A stretch of 64,000 nt of DNA from Marinovum sp048263515 (GTDB taxonomy: Bacteria; Pseudomonadota; Alphaproteobacteria; Rhodobacterales; Rhodobacteraceae), in contig NZ_JBLXEC010000021.1 in NCBI RefSeq assembly GCF_048263515.1, positions 1-64,000 on the forward strand, written 5' to 3'. Numbering within the stretch: position 1 is the stretch's first letter; each line of letters begins with the position of its first letter. The notes under the pieces were generated by a model that was not told the DNA's origin, did not search any database, and saw only the letters and a program-made list of their open reading frames with translations. Below, piece by piece: positions 33,165 to 41,814 of this stretch. The translations under genes and the position numbers were made by a program.

Positions 33165-36100
33165 ATGAATTCGATAGATTATGTCGTCCGCACGCGTGCG
33201 GGCGCAATCCAGCGTGATGTTGTCGACGGACAGGCAGAGCAATCCATCCTCCAGGCAGGCGCGGGCGACGAGATTTCGCTCAACCTCGCCCAGACAGACA
33301 TGCGCGGTTACACGCGGGTTGACGAGAACCTCTACATCGAGCTTGCCGACGGGCGCATCATCATCCTCGAAGGCTATTTCTCGCCCACGGCGGCGGAGGA
33401 GCCCAGGCTCTTTGTCAGTACCGACGGCGTGCTGCACGAGGTGTTCTTTGCCGAGGGCGACAACGGTGTGCTCTTTGCCGAATACGGCCGCAGCGCGGAG
33501 TGGGGCAAATGGACCCCTGACGACGCGCTGATCCACTACGAGCGGCCAGAGGTCGCCTCGGTCGAGACCTATGCCGACGACAACGACGTCTCGATGCTGG
33601 GTGCCGGGCTTCTGGGCGGCTCGTCGCTGTTCGGCCTCGCTGGTGCCGCCGGCGCGGCAGTTCTGGGCGCATCGCTGATCGGCGGTGACGGAGAGGGCGA
33701 CGGGTCTGGCGGCGGTGATACCGTGGCGGGCGAGGATACCACTGGCGGCGAGGACACCACTGGCGGCGAAGAGACCACTGGCGGCGAGGACACCACCGGC
33801 GGCGAGGACACCGCCGGCGGCGAGGATACCACCGGCGGTGAGGACACGACCGGCGGCGAGGACACCACCCGCGGCGAGGACACGACCGGCGGCGAAGACA
33901 CCATCGGCGGCGAGGACACGACCGGCGGCGAAGACACCACCGGCGGCGAAGACACCACTGGCGGCGAAGACACCACCGGCGGCGAGGACACCACCGGCGG
34001 CGAGGACACGACCGGCGGCGAGGACACCACCGCTGGCGAAGACACAACCGCCGGCGAGGACACCACCGCTGGCGAAGACACCACCGATCCGGTCTGGATC
34101 GACCCGACCGTCGATGGCACTCCCGTCGTGGTCGCCGGCGATGGCGCGGCGGAAAGCGTCACCATCAGCGGCACCGGCATGCCGGGCTGTGATGTCACCG
34201 TCGGCATCGGCGGCACCGAGGTGACCACCGAGATCAACGAAGATGGCACCTGGTCGACAACCTTCGAGAATGCGACCTTTCCCGATGACGGCACCTACAC
34301 CGCCGATGTCTCGGTCACCGACGGCGTCACCACCGGCACGCTGACCGGCCCCGAGGTCATCATCGACCTCACCGGCCCGGCCATCGACGTCACCGACGGC
34401 ACCGCCGAGACCGGCGATCTGGTCAACCTGGCGAGCCATGCCAATGGCGTGACGGTCACCGGCACCGGCGAGGCTGGGGCGGCGCTCACCGTCGCCATCG
34501 GCACGGTCAGCCATGGCACCACCGTCGCGGCGGATGGCAGCTGGAGCGTCGATTTCACCTCTGACGAGATCGCCACCGGCGAATATTCCGCCGATGTCAC
34601 CATCACCTCGACCGACAGCTACGGCAACAGCTCGAGCCTGACGCAGACGCTCGACGTCGATACCGTGCCCAATGCGATCACCATCAACACCGCCGCCGTC
34701 GGCGGCGATGGCGTGGTCAATGGCGACGAGGCGGCCGGCGACGTGGTGATCAGCGGCACCGCCACACCGGGCGCTGCGCTCGAAGTCACCGTGGCGGGCG
34801 TGATCCAGGCCGTGACCGCGGACAGCGCCGGCGACTGGAGCTTCACCCTGCCGGCCGGTAGCTTTGCCGAGGGCGTCTACGAGGCGCCGATCGCCGCGGT
34901 TTCGACCGATGCGGCGGGCAATGGCAGCAGCACAACGGGCACGATCTCGGTCGATACCGAGAACGCGGTTTCGGTCAATGATGCCACCGTGGCCACCGAT
35001 GGCGTGATCAATGCCGTCGAACATGCCGGCGGCGTCGAGGTCACCGGCACCGCCGAAGCCGGCTCGAGCGTCGATGTCGAGGTTGACGGCACTACCCACA
35101 GCACCACCGCCGCGACCGACGGCACCTGGACGGTGATCTTCGACCCCTCCGAAGTGCCGACAGGCGAGGTCACCGTGCCGGTGCATGTGGAGGCCACCGA
35201 TGCCAACGGCAACAGCGCCACTGCCGACGGTACCCTGCAGGTCGACACTGTCACCAGCGTGACCGTCGATGATGCGGCGATTGGCGGCGATGGCGTGGTC
35301 AACGCTACCGAACATGCCGCCGGCGTCGAGTTGACCGGCACCGCCGAGCCCGGCGCCAGCGTCGATGTGCTGGTCAACGGCGTGACCGAAAGCGCGGTCA
35401 CCGATGCCGCCGGCAGCTGGTCGGTGGTCTTCGACCCGGCGGATGTGCCCACAGGCGAGGTCACCGTGCCGGTGAGCGTCACCGCCACCGATGCCGCCGG
35501 CAACAGCGCCACCACCACCGGAAGCTTTGCGGTCGATACCGTCAACGGCGTGACCATCGATCCCGGCGTCGAAGGCGACGGCGTGATCAATGCCGCCGAA
35601 CAGGCGGACGGGGTCACCCTGACCGGCACCGCCGAACCCGGCGCCTCGGTCGCCGTCGAACTGGCCGGCGTCAGCCAGACCGTCACCGCCGACGCCACCG
35701 GCGCTTGGTCGGCCGATTTCGCCGCTGCCGATGTGCCGACGGGGGAACAGACGGTCACGGTCTCCGCCACTTCAACCGACGGTGCGGGCAACATCGCCAC
35801 GGCCAGTGACACGCTGGTGATCGACACCCAGACCGGCGTCACCCTGAACGACGATACCGTCGAGACCGACGGCGTGATCAACGCCACCGAGCGCGCCGAT
35901 GGCGTGACCCTGACCGGCACTGCAGAGCCGGGCGCCACGGTCGATGTCGCCATGGCCAGCGTCAGCCATACCGCGACGGTGGATGCGGCGGGCAACTGGG
36001 CGGTGGACTTCACCGCGGCCGAAGTGCCCGAGGGCGAACAGAGCCTGCCGATCACCGTCACCGCCACCGATGCCGCCGGCAATACCGCCAGCACCACCGG

Positions 36101-38165
36101 CTCGGTCGAGGTAGATACCCTGGCCACCGCCACGGTGAACACCGCTACCGTCGAGACGGATGGCGTGATCAACGCGGCTGAGCGCGCCGATGATGTCACG
36201 GTTACGGGCACGGCGCAGCCGGGCTCTTCGGTCGATGTCACCATGGCGGGGACCACGCTCACCACCACGGCCGATGCCACCGGCGGCTGGAGCGTCAGCT
36301 TCGACGCCACCCAAGTGCCCGAGGGCGAGCTCAACGTGCCGGTGCATGTCACCGCCACCGATGCCGCCGGCAACAGCGCCTCGACCAGCGGTGCGGTGCA
36401 GGTCGACACCGAGGTCGACGCGCTCTCGCTCGACGCAGCGCCGGGGGGGGCCGACGCGGTGATCAACGCCGCCGAGGCTGCCCAGGGCATCGCGCTATCG
36501 GGTGTGGTCGAGCCGGGCAGCACGCTGATCGTGACGCTGGGTACGGCAAGCCAGGTCGCCACCGTCGATGCGCTGGGCAACTGGACGGCGGATTTCACCG
36601 CCGCCGCACTGCCTTCGGGCGAGGTCACGGTGCCGCTGTCGCTGACGGCCACCGATGCGGCCGGCAACACCCGGACCGAGACCCAGGACGTGCAGGTCGA
36701 CACCGTCGCCGGTACGCTCACCCTCTCGGCCCTGCCGATCGAAGGCGATGACGTGGTCAACGCCGCCGAAGCCTCTGACGGTGTGGTGATCAACGGCACC
36801 TCCGATCCGGGCGCCAGCGTCACCGTCACCTTGGCCGGTGTCAGCCATACCGCGCTGACCGACGTCAACGGCAACTGGACGACCACCTTCACCGGCGCCG
36901 AGGTCGCCCCCGGCACCTATGACGCCGAGATCACCGCGCGGATCACCGATCCGGCGGGCAACATGCTCGAGGTCAGCGACAGGGTGCAGATCGACACCGA
37001 GGTCGAGAACTTTGCCAACCTCACCGTCTCGGCCGGGGTCGACGATCTGATCAATGCCGAAGAGGCGGCACAGGGCGTGACCATCACCGGCACCACCGAG
37101 CCCGGTGCCACGGTCGAGGTCACCATCGACGGCGAAACCCGCAGCGCCACGGTGGATGCGGCCGGCAACTGGACGGCGGATTTCGAGGCCGGTTCGATCG
37201 CCGGCGGCGAATACACCACCAACGTGCGCGTCGACAGCACCGATGCGGCGGGCAATGCCGCTACGCTGAGCGAACCGGTGCGCGTCGACACGCTGGTCAA
37301 CAGCCTGGCCGTCACCGGAAACACCGCCGGCGCCGACGGGGTGCTCAGCCATTCCGAGCTGACCGGCAATGGCGGGCTCTCGCTCAATGGCGTGGTCGAG
37401 CCGGGATCGAGCGTCGTGGTCCGCTTCAACGGGGCCGACTATACCGCGACCGTGGGCGCCGCCGGCGCCTGGTCGGTGGCCATTCCGGCTGCCGCCGTGC
37501 CGCCCGGCGAATATGACGCCGGTGTGGTGGTCACCGCAACGGACGCCGCCGGCAACGGCCGCGAGACCAGCCAGACCATCTCTGTCGACACGCTCGCCCC
37601 CGCCGATCCGGTGGTAGAGAGCATCACCCAGGACATCACCGGCATCCGCGGCATCTCGACCGGGCTGACCGCCGAGGGGCAGGAGATCCTGGCGGTGGCC
37701 GAGGATGGCACGATCTCGGATGTCACCGCGATCTCGGTCGATGTGGCGCCGATCGGCGAGACCAACGTCTTCTTCTCGCAGAACGTGCCGGATGGGTCGG
37801 ACCTGATCATCAGCACCGCCGACAGTGCCGGCAACACCGCCTCGACCTACCTCGTCCTCGATGACGAGGCGACGGGCACCGGTGTCACCCTCGACACGCC
37901 GGGGCTGGGGGCGCACAACATCGAGACGGTCGACCTGGAGTTCGCCGAAGAGGCGCATCTGACCCTGACCGAAGCCGACGTGCTGGCGCTGTCCTCGGCC
38001 AGCGACACGCTGGCGGTGCATGGCGATGCCGACGACCAGGTGACGCTGACCGGGGCGACCCGCGGGGGCACCGTGACCAACGCCAATGGCGACAGCTTCA
38101 ACGAGTACCTGCTGGGCGAGGCCACCGTGCTGATCGACGACGACATCACCCAGGTGGTGATCTGA
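33165..38165 (+). CDS. Giant Ig-like repeat adhesin (BapA/LapA-like, type I secreted)
   Basis: A 1,666-residue protein without signal peptide. Residues 1-140 form a BapA-prefix-like domain. Residues about 143-172 are Gly/Ala/Leu-rich and hydrophobic, which fits a LapA-type retention segment. Residues 185-306 are a low-complexity T-T-G-G-E-D hexapeptide repeat. From about 306 to 1480 there are about twelve bacterial Ig-like domains of roughly 97 residues, each with a D-G-V-I-N-A-x-E core, G-T-A-E-P-G-A-S-V and ATDAAGN. The C-terminal 170 residues end in LIDDDITQVVI, typical of type I secretion substrates. No RTX nonapeptides are visible. Probably a biofilm adhesin exported by the adjacent, now damaged, type I system. 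Confidence 0.85.
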   Translation: MNSIDYVVRTRAGAIQRDVVDGQAEQSILQAGAGDEISLNLAQTDMRGYTRVDENLYIELADGRIIILEGYFSPTAAEEPRLFVSTDGVLHEVFFAEGDNGVLFAEYGRSAEWGKWTPDDALIHYERPEVASVETYADDNDVSMLGAGLLGGSSLFGLAGAAGAAVLGASLIGGDGEGDGSGGGDTVAGEDTTGGEDTTGGEETTGGEDTTGGEDTAGGEDTTGGEDTTGGEDTTRGEDTTGGEDTIGGEDTTGGEDTTGGEDTTGGEDTTGGEDTTGGEDTTGGEDTTAGEDTTAGEDTTAGEDTTDPVWIDPTVDGTPVVVAGDGAAESVTISGTGMPGCDVTVGIGGTEVTTEINEDGTWSTTFENATFPDDGTYTADVSVTDGVTTGTLTGPEVIIDLTGPAIDVTDGTAETGDLVNLASHANGVTVTGTGEAGAALTVAIGTVSHGTTVAADGSWSVDFTSDEIATGEYSADVTITSTDSYGNSSSLTQTLDVDTVPNAITINTAAVGGDGVVNGDEAAGDVVISGTATPGAALEVTVAGVIQAVTADSAGDWSFTLPAGSFAEGVYEAPIAAVSTDAAGNGSSTTGTISVDTENAVSVNDATVATDGVINAVEHAGGVEVTGTAEAGSSVDVEVDGTTHSTTAATDGTWTVIFDPSEVPTGEVTVPVHVEATDANGNSATADGTLQVDTVTSVTVDDAAIGGDGVVNATEHAAGVELTGTAEPGASVDVLVNGVTESAVTDAAGSWSVVFDPADVPTGEVTVPVSVTATDAAGNSATTTGSFAVDTVNGVTIDPGVEGDGVINAAEQADGVTLTGTAEPGASVAVELAGVSQTVTADATGAWSADFAAADVPTGEQTVTVSATSTDGAGNIATASDTLVIDTQTGVTLNDDTVETDGVINATERADGVTLTGTAEPGATVDVAMASVSHTATVDAAGNWAVDFTAAEVPEGEQSLPITVTATDAAGNTASTTGSVEVDTLATATVNTATVETDGVINAAERADDVTVTGTAQPGSSVDVTMAGTTLTTTADATGGWSVSFDATQVPEGELNVPVHVTATDAAGNSASTSGAVQVDTEVDALSLDAAPGGADAVINAAEAAQGIALSGVVEPGSTLIVTLGTASQVATVDALGNWTADFTAAALPSGEVTVPLSLTATDAAGNTRTETQDVQVDTVAGTLTLSALPIEGDDVVNAAEASDGVVINGTSDPGASVTVTLAGVSHTALTDVNGNWTTTFTGAEVAPGTYDAEITARITDPAGNMLEVSDRVQIDTEVENFANLTVSAGVDDLINAEEAAQGVTITGTTEPGATVEVTIDGETRSATVDAAGNWTADFEAGSIAGGEYTTNVRVDSTDAAGNAATLSEPVRVDTLVNSLAVTGNTAGADGVLSHSELTGNGGLSLNGVVEPGSSVVVRFNGADYTATVGAAGAWSVAIPAAAVPPGEYDAGVVVTATDAAGNGRETSQTISVDTLAPADPVVESITQDITGIRGISTGLTAEGQEILAVAEDGTISDVTAISVDVAPIGETNVFFSQNVPDGSDLIISTADSAGNTASTYLVLDDEATGTGVTLDTPGLGAHNIETVDLEFAEEAHLTLTEADVLALSSASDTLAVHGDADDQVTLTGATRGGTVTNANGDSFNEYLLGEATVLIDDDITQVVI
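33717..34080 (+). repeat. 18-bp tandem repeat (about 20 units) in the adhesin gene
   Basis: In-frame copies of an 18-base unit such as ACCACCGGCGGCGAGGAC encode about twenty T-T-G-G-E-D hexapeptides. Variants (TTGGEE, TAGGED, TTRGED, TIGGED) lie in the first half, six identical units follow, and three TTAGED units end the array. The array is strongly acidic and likely length-variable by slippage. Confidence 0.95.
34081..37600 (+). repeat. About twelve Ig-like domain repeats (~290 bp each)
   Basis: The unit contains the codon sequence for G-D-G-V-I-N-A-A-E, G-V-T-L-T-G-T-A-E-P-G-A-S-V, W-x-V-D-F and A-T-D-A-A-G-N-x-A-S. The middle units, roughly 35,000-36,400, are most alike; the outer ones are diverged. 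Confidence 0.9.
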
Positions 38166-38248
38166 TCCAGAACCGACGGACGCCGCTGGCCGAAATTGCC
38201 GGCGGCGTTCGTCCAGCAAGACCAACAGGCGCGAAAGGCAGTGCGCGA

Positions 38249-38545
38249 ATGCGGCGGACCGACAACAGGGCAGGACAGGCAGGCGTTCTATTTCCGGTGA
38301 TCCTGATGCTGGCCGGTTGTGCTGGTGGCGGCGCGGGCGATGGCGATGGCGGCATGGTCAGCCGGTTCCTGAGCGCCGACAGGCTCCCCGGCGTCGAGAC
38401 AGCCCCGAGCAAGGCCGAGGACACCGGACAGGCGGCGATGGCCCAGGGCGAGGCCTCTGAGATCATCGCCACGCTGCAGGCCCGCCGCTCGATCCTGAAA
38501 CCCGGCTCGCCCTTTGGCGACGTGGCGCAGGCGGTCATGGCCTGG
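38249..38545 (+). pseudogene. Fragment: N-terminus of TolC-type outer-membrane secretion lipoprotein
   Basis: About 98 residues read like the start of a type I secretion outer-membrane channel: a lipoprotein signal (VILMLAGCAGG) and a long linker, then ASEIIATLQARRSILKPGSPFGDVAQAVMA, which is the usual beginning of the TolC helical barrel. Homology stops abruptly at about 38543. The open frame runs on to 38791 but as an unrelated out-of-frame reading of the ABC gene. A full protein would need about 400 more residues. It lies 83 bases after the adhesin, as expected for an adhesin secretion operon. AAAGG precedes the ATG. Confidence 0.65.
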
Positions 38546-38661
38546 AAACCCTCTCTCAGCCCCTCGAACCGATGTCCCTTGACCTCGCCGCCTGAGGAGC
38601 CGAACCTTCACAAGCCCAGAACGCTGCCAGGCAATTTCCACAGCTTTCGCGACACGACCAT
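38546..38661 (+). other. Unassigned junction segment between secretion-gene fragments
   Basis: About 116 bases that continue neither the TolC-like nor the ABC-like reading frame. In another frame, up to the TGA at 38593-38595, it reads like a protein tail (GLETLSQPLEPMSLDLAA), so it may hold a further small gene remnant. No transposon ends or target duplications are seen. Confidence 0.5.
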
Positions 38662-38967
38662 GGCGGTGCCGGCCTGTCGATCGGCCAGCGCCAGTCGATC
38701 GGCTGGGCGCGGCTCTGGCTGCAGGACCCCAAGGTCTGCCTGCTGGACGAACCCACCGCGGCGCTGGATCAGACGCTGGAGAAGACCCTGATCTCGCGCC
38801 TTGACGGCTGGCTCGAGGGGCGCACGGCGGTGATCGCCACCCACCGGGTGCCGATCCTGTCGCTGGCGACGCGCACCATGGTCCTGCAGAACGGCCGGCT
38901 GGCGGTGGACGGGCCGCGTGACAAGGTGCTCGAACACCTGGCAACGGCGCGGGAGGGGCGGGGATGA
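38662..38967 (+). pseudogene. Fragment: C-terminus of type I secretion ABC transporter ATPase
   Basis: About 101 residues starting at GGAGLSIGQRQS (ABC signature), then VCLLDEPTAALD (Walker B, D-loop) and VIATHRVPILSLATRT (H-loop His), ending in a TGA that overlaps the adaptor ATG (ATGA). The transmembrane domain, Walker A and any peptidase-like domain, roughly 500-600 residues, are absent. The frame differs from the TolC-like fragment upstream and no start codon with a ribosome site is visible. This cannot form a working exporter. Confidence 0.8.
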
Positions 38968-40151
38968 GCCTGCAGGCGACACAGCTTTCGGGGCAGATGA
39001 ACGCGCGGCTGCGCGGGCCCTCGTGGACGATCTGGCTGACGGCGATCACCCTCTGGGCCTTCATCCTCTGGTCGGCCTTTGCCTGGCTTGACGAGATCGT
39101 CAAGGCCGACGGCGCCTTCATCTCGTCGTCGCGGCCGCAGATCATCCAGAACCTCGAAGGCGGCATCCTGGCCGAGCTGATGGTCAAGGAGGGCGATGTG
39201 GTGATGCAGGGCGACATGCTGGCGCGGCTGCACACCACGCAGTTCCAGACCTCGGTCGACGACCTGCAGGACCAGATCGCGGCGCTGGAGATCCGCCGCA
39301 CGCGGCTCGAGGCGGAACTGGCCGGGGCCGACGATTTCAATGTGCCGCTGGCGCTCTCGGCGCGGCTGCCCGAGATGGTGGCCTCGGAGCGGGCGCTGCT
39401 GGTGGCGCGGCAGAGCGACTATCAGAGCCGCAAGCAGGGCGCGGGCCAGGTGATGGACCAGGCCGCCAGCGAGCTGCGGCTGATGGAGAACATGCTGGCC
39501 AAGGAGGTGGTGGCGCTGATCGAGGTGACCCGCGCCCGCAAGGCCCATGCCGACGCCAAGAACCGCTATGACGAGGTGGTGACCCAGACCGAACTGGAAC
39601 GCGCCGAGGCCTATTCCGAGACGCTGAAGGAGCTGGCGACGCTGAAGCAGAACCTGAAGTCCGCGCTCGACCAGCTGAACCGCACGATACTGCGCTCGCC
39701 AATGCATGGCGTGGTCAACAACCTCAACGTGACGACAATCGGCGGGGTGGTGCGCCCCGGCGAGGAGATCCTGCAGATCATCCCGATGGACGAGGAGCTG
39801 TTCGTCGAGGCGCAGGTGCGCCCCGAGGACATCGCCAACATCCGCCGCGGCCAGGAGGCGACGATCAAGCTCTCGGCCTATGACTACACCATCTACGGCA
39901 CCTTGAAGGGGCGGGTGGATTTCATCTCGGCCGACACTTTCAAGGATGACCGGGTGCGCGAGGCGGAGCAGGACCCGCATTACAAGGTGACCCTGCGGGT
40001 CGACATGGGGGCGCTGACCGACCGCCAGGCGCAGATCGAGATCCGGCCGGGCATGCAGGCCCAGGTCGAGCTGCACACCGGGCAGCGCACGGTGCTGCAA
40101 TACCTGATGAAGCCGCTCTACAAGAGTCGCGAGGCGCTGCGGGAAGGGTGA
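38964..40151 (+). CDS. Type I secretion membrane-fusion (adaptor) protein, HlyD family
   Basis: A 395-residue adaptor. It has a short cytoplasmic N-terminus, one transmembrane helix (TIWLTAITLWAFILWSAFAW, about residues 22-41), and a first lipoyl half (GGILAELMVKEGDVVMQGDML). A long coiled coil follows (about 85-245), then the second lipoyl half (RSPMHGVVNNLNVTTIGGVV) and the beta-barrel end with PHYKVTLRVD and RPGMQAQVELHTG. It should bridge the inner-membrane ABC exporter and the TolC channel. It appears intact although both partners are only fragments here. Translation was coupled to the ABC gene. Confidence 0.92.
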   Translation: MSLQATQLSGQMNARLRGPSWTIWLTAITLWAFILWSAFAWLDEIVKADGAFISSSRPQIIQNLEGGILAELMVKEGDVVMQGDMLARLHTTQFQTSVDDLQDQIAALEIRRTRLEAELAGADDFNVPLALSARLPEMVASERALLVARQSDYQSRKQGAGQVMDQAASELRLMENMLAKEVVALIEVTRARKAHADAKNRYDEVVTQTELERAEAYSETLKELATLKQNLKSALDQLNRTILRSPMHGVVNNLNVTTIGGVVRPGEEILQIIPMDEELFVEAQVRPEDIANIRRGQEATIKLSAYDYTIYGTLKGRVDFISADTFKDDRVREAEQDPHYKVTLRVDMGALTDRQAQIEIRPGMQAQVELHTGQRTVLQYLMKPLYKSREALREG

Positions 40152-40165
40152 GGGTTCCGGATTGA

Positions 40166-40190
40166 GCGCCCTGCGGGCGCGCTGGTTCTT
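40166..40190 (+). terminator. Hairpin after the adaptor gene
   Basis: A perfect 6-bp stem GCGCCC-TGC-GGGCGC at 40166-40180, followed by GCTGGTTCTT, 14 bases after the stop codon. Weak T-content. Confidence 0.45.
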
Positions 40191-40328
40191 GGGACCTTGG
40201 GCGGGCGTGAGCCCGGTCTGTCGACGGTGGTCTGTTTGGCGGGTGGCGTGTGGCGTATTTGGGAAAGAGAAGAACGGGGGAAGGGGCGCTTTGGAGCGGC
40301 GGGCCGGTATTTGTCGCAGAGTGCGGGG

Positions 40329-40772
40329 TCAGGCCTCGGTGTCGAGCCAGATGGTGACGGGGCCGTCGTTGGTCAGGCTGACCTGCATGTTGGCGCCGAA
40401 GCGGCCGGTTTTTGTCTTGATGCCCTGGCTGCGCAGCGCCGTGGCGAAGGCCTCGTAGAGCGCCTCGCCGGTTTCGGGGGCGGCGGCAGGGGAGAAGCCG
40501 GGGCGGTTGCCGCGGCGGGTGTCGGCGGCCAGGGTGAACTGGCTGACCACCAAGGCCTGGCCGCCGATGTCGGTGACGGCACGGTTCATCTTGCCGGCGT
40601 CGTCGGTGAAGATGCGCAGGCGGGCGGTCCTGGCGGCGAGTTTTTCCGCTTCGGCCGCTGTGTCGCCCTGCATGGCGCAGACCAGGATCATCAGACCGGG
40701 GCCGCATTGGCCGATGACCTCGCCATCGACCGCGACGCTTGCCTCGGTCACCCGTTGCAGCAGTGCCCTCAC
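40329..40772 (-). CDS. dtd: D-aminoacyl-tRNA deacylase
   Basis: A 147-residue Dtd protein starting at GTG 40772, which overlaps the fructokinase stop (GTGA). The two active-site motifs are present: SQFTLAADTRRGNRPGF (with the S-Q-F-T-L core) and near the C-terminus GANMQVSLTNDGPVTIWLD (with the N-D-G-P-V-T core; the family G-x-P motif is represented by N-x-G-P). It removes D-amino acids mischarged on tRNA. Confidence 0.95.
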   Translation of the reverse strand: MRALLQRVTEASVAVDGEVIGQCGPGLMILVCAMQGDTAAEAEKLAARTARLRIFTDDAGKMNRAVTDIGGQALVVSQFTLAADTRRGNRPGFSPAAAPETGEALYEAFATALRSQGIKTKTGRFGANMQVSLTNDGPVTIWLDTEA

Positions 40773-41680
40773 GCCAGTTCGTGGGCCCAGGGCGGGTTGG
40801 CACCGGCGCGGCTGACGGTGACGGCGGCGGCGCGCATGCCGAGCTCGATCGCCGGGCGGAGATCCTCCAGCGAGGCCTGTTTGAAGGCCGCCTTGTCGAT
40901 CAGGCCGGCGCGGTGCAGACCGGCGAGCATGCCGGCGTTGAAGGTGTCGCCGGCGCCGACGGTATCGACCACTTCGACCTTGGTGGTGGGCAGGTCGAGC
41001 CTGCCTTCGGCGCTTTGTGCCAGAACGCCTTCGCCGCCGCGGGTCATCAGCACCACACGCACGCCCTTGTCGATCAGCGCCTGCGGATCGGTGCCGCCGG
41101 TCAGCCAGTCGAGATCCTCGTCGGAGACCTTGACCACATCGGCCACCGCCAGCATCCGGTCGAGCCGGGCACGGTAGCTGGCCTCGTCGCGGATGAAGCT
41201 GGGGCGGATGTTGGGATCGATCATGATCAGGCGATCGGCGGCCTCGCGGGTGGCCAGCGCCGCATAGGTGTCGCCGCAGGGCTCGACCGGCAGGCTGATG
41301 CCGCCGAAGAACAGCGCCTTGACTGCGGCCGGCACCTCGGGGAGATCGCTTTGCGCCAGCATGCGGCCGGCGGTGTTCTCGTCGTAGAAGGCATAGGTGG
41401 CATGACCGTCCTTGAGCGTGACGAAGGCCAGGGTGGTCGGCCGGTCGCTGCGCGGGGCCAGCGAGGTGTCGACGCGCGACGCCACCAGATCGGCCTCGAG
41501 CAGCTGGCCGAACATGTCGGAGCTGAGCCCACCGAAATAGCCCGCCGGCGCCTCGAGACGGCCAAGCGCGATCGCCGTGTTGTAGACCGCACCCCCGGTA
41601 TGGGGGGCGAAGGCCGGCTCATCCAGGGTGGATGTGCGCGGCAGCATGTCGATCAGCGATTCTCCGCAGCAGAGGATCAT
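40769..41680 (-). CDS. Fructokinase-like PfkB-family kinase
   Basis: A 303-residue sugar kinase with AGGAAGA before the ATG. The N-terminus ILCCGESLIDMLP and HTGGAVYNTAIALGRL are typical of fructokinases, and the C-terminal motif DTVGAGDTFNAG is canonical, with the catalytic Asp and anion hole. The tail AVTVSRAGANPPWAHEL is also fructokinase-like. It probably makes fructose-6-phosphate. It is co-transcribed with dtd. It contrasts with the cysteine-altered PfkB protein at 684-1652. Confidence 0.9.
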   Translation of the reverse strand: MILCCGESLIDMLPRTSTLDEPAFAPHTGGAVYNTAIALGRLEAPAGYFGGLSSDMFGQLLEADLVASRVDTSLAPRSDRPTTLAFVTLKDGHATYAFYDENTAGRMLAQSDLPEVPAAVKALFFGGISLPVEPCGDTYAALATREAADRLIMIDPNIRPSFIRDEASYRARLDRMLAVADVVKVSDEDLDWLTGGTDPQALIDKGVRVVLMTRGGEGVLAQSAEGRLDLPTTKVEVVDTVGAGDTFNAGMLAGLHRAGLIDKAAFKQASLEDLRPAIELGMRAAAVTVSRAGANPPWAHELA

Positions 41681-41814
41681 GGGGCTCTTCCTGTCTCAAG
41701 GGGATGTCATGTTGGCGCTAACTGTGACGTATTCGGGCTCTTTCCGCAAGTCTTGGGCGATCTCGGAGTTTGGGACGTGATGCCGCAACCCGAGGGCCGC
41801 GGGGTGGTGCCCGC

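Noticed and set aside
33717..34080. CRISPR-like regular repeat
   Set aside because: Units are directly adjacent with no spacers, keep the reading frame and encode TTGGED hexapeptides.
33159..35315. 718-codon minus-strand frame rich in Gly/Val/Ala repeats
   Set aside because: Antisense of the 18-bp tandem repeat and Ig-like domains; periodicity is copied from the plus-strand gene.
38249..38791. Single 180-residue lipoprotein gene
   Set aside because: The second half is an out-of-frame reading of the ABC-ATPase fragment, so only the first ~98 residues are meaningful.
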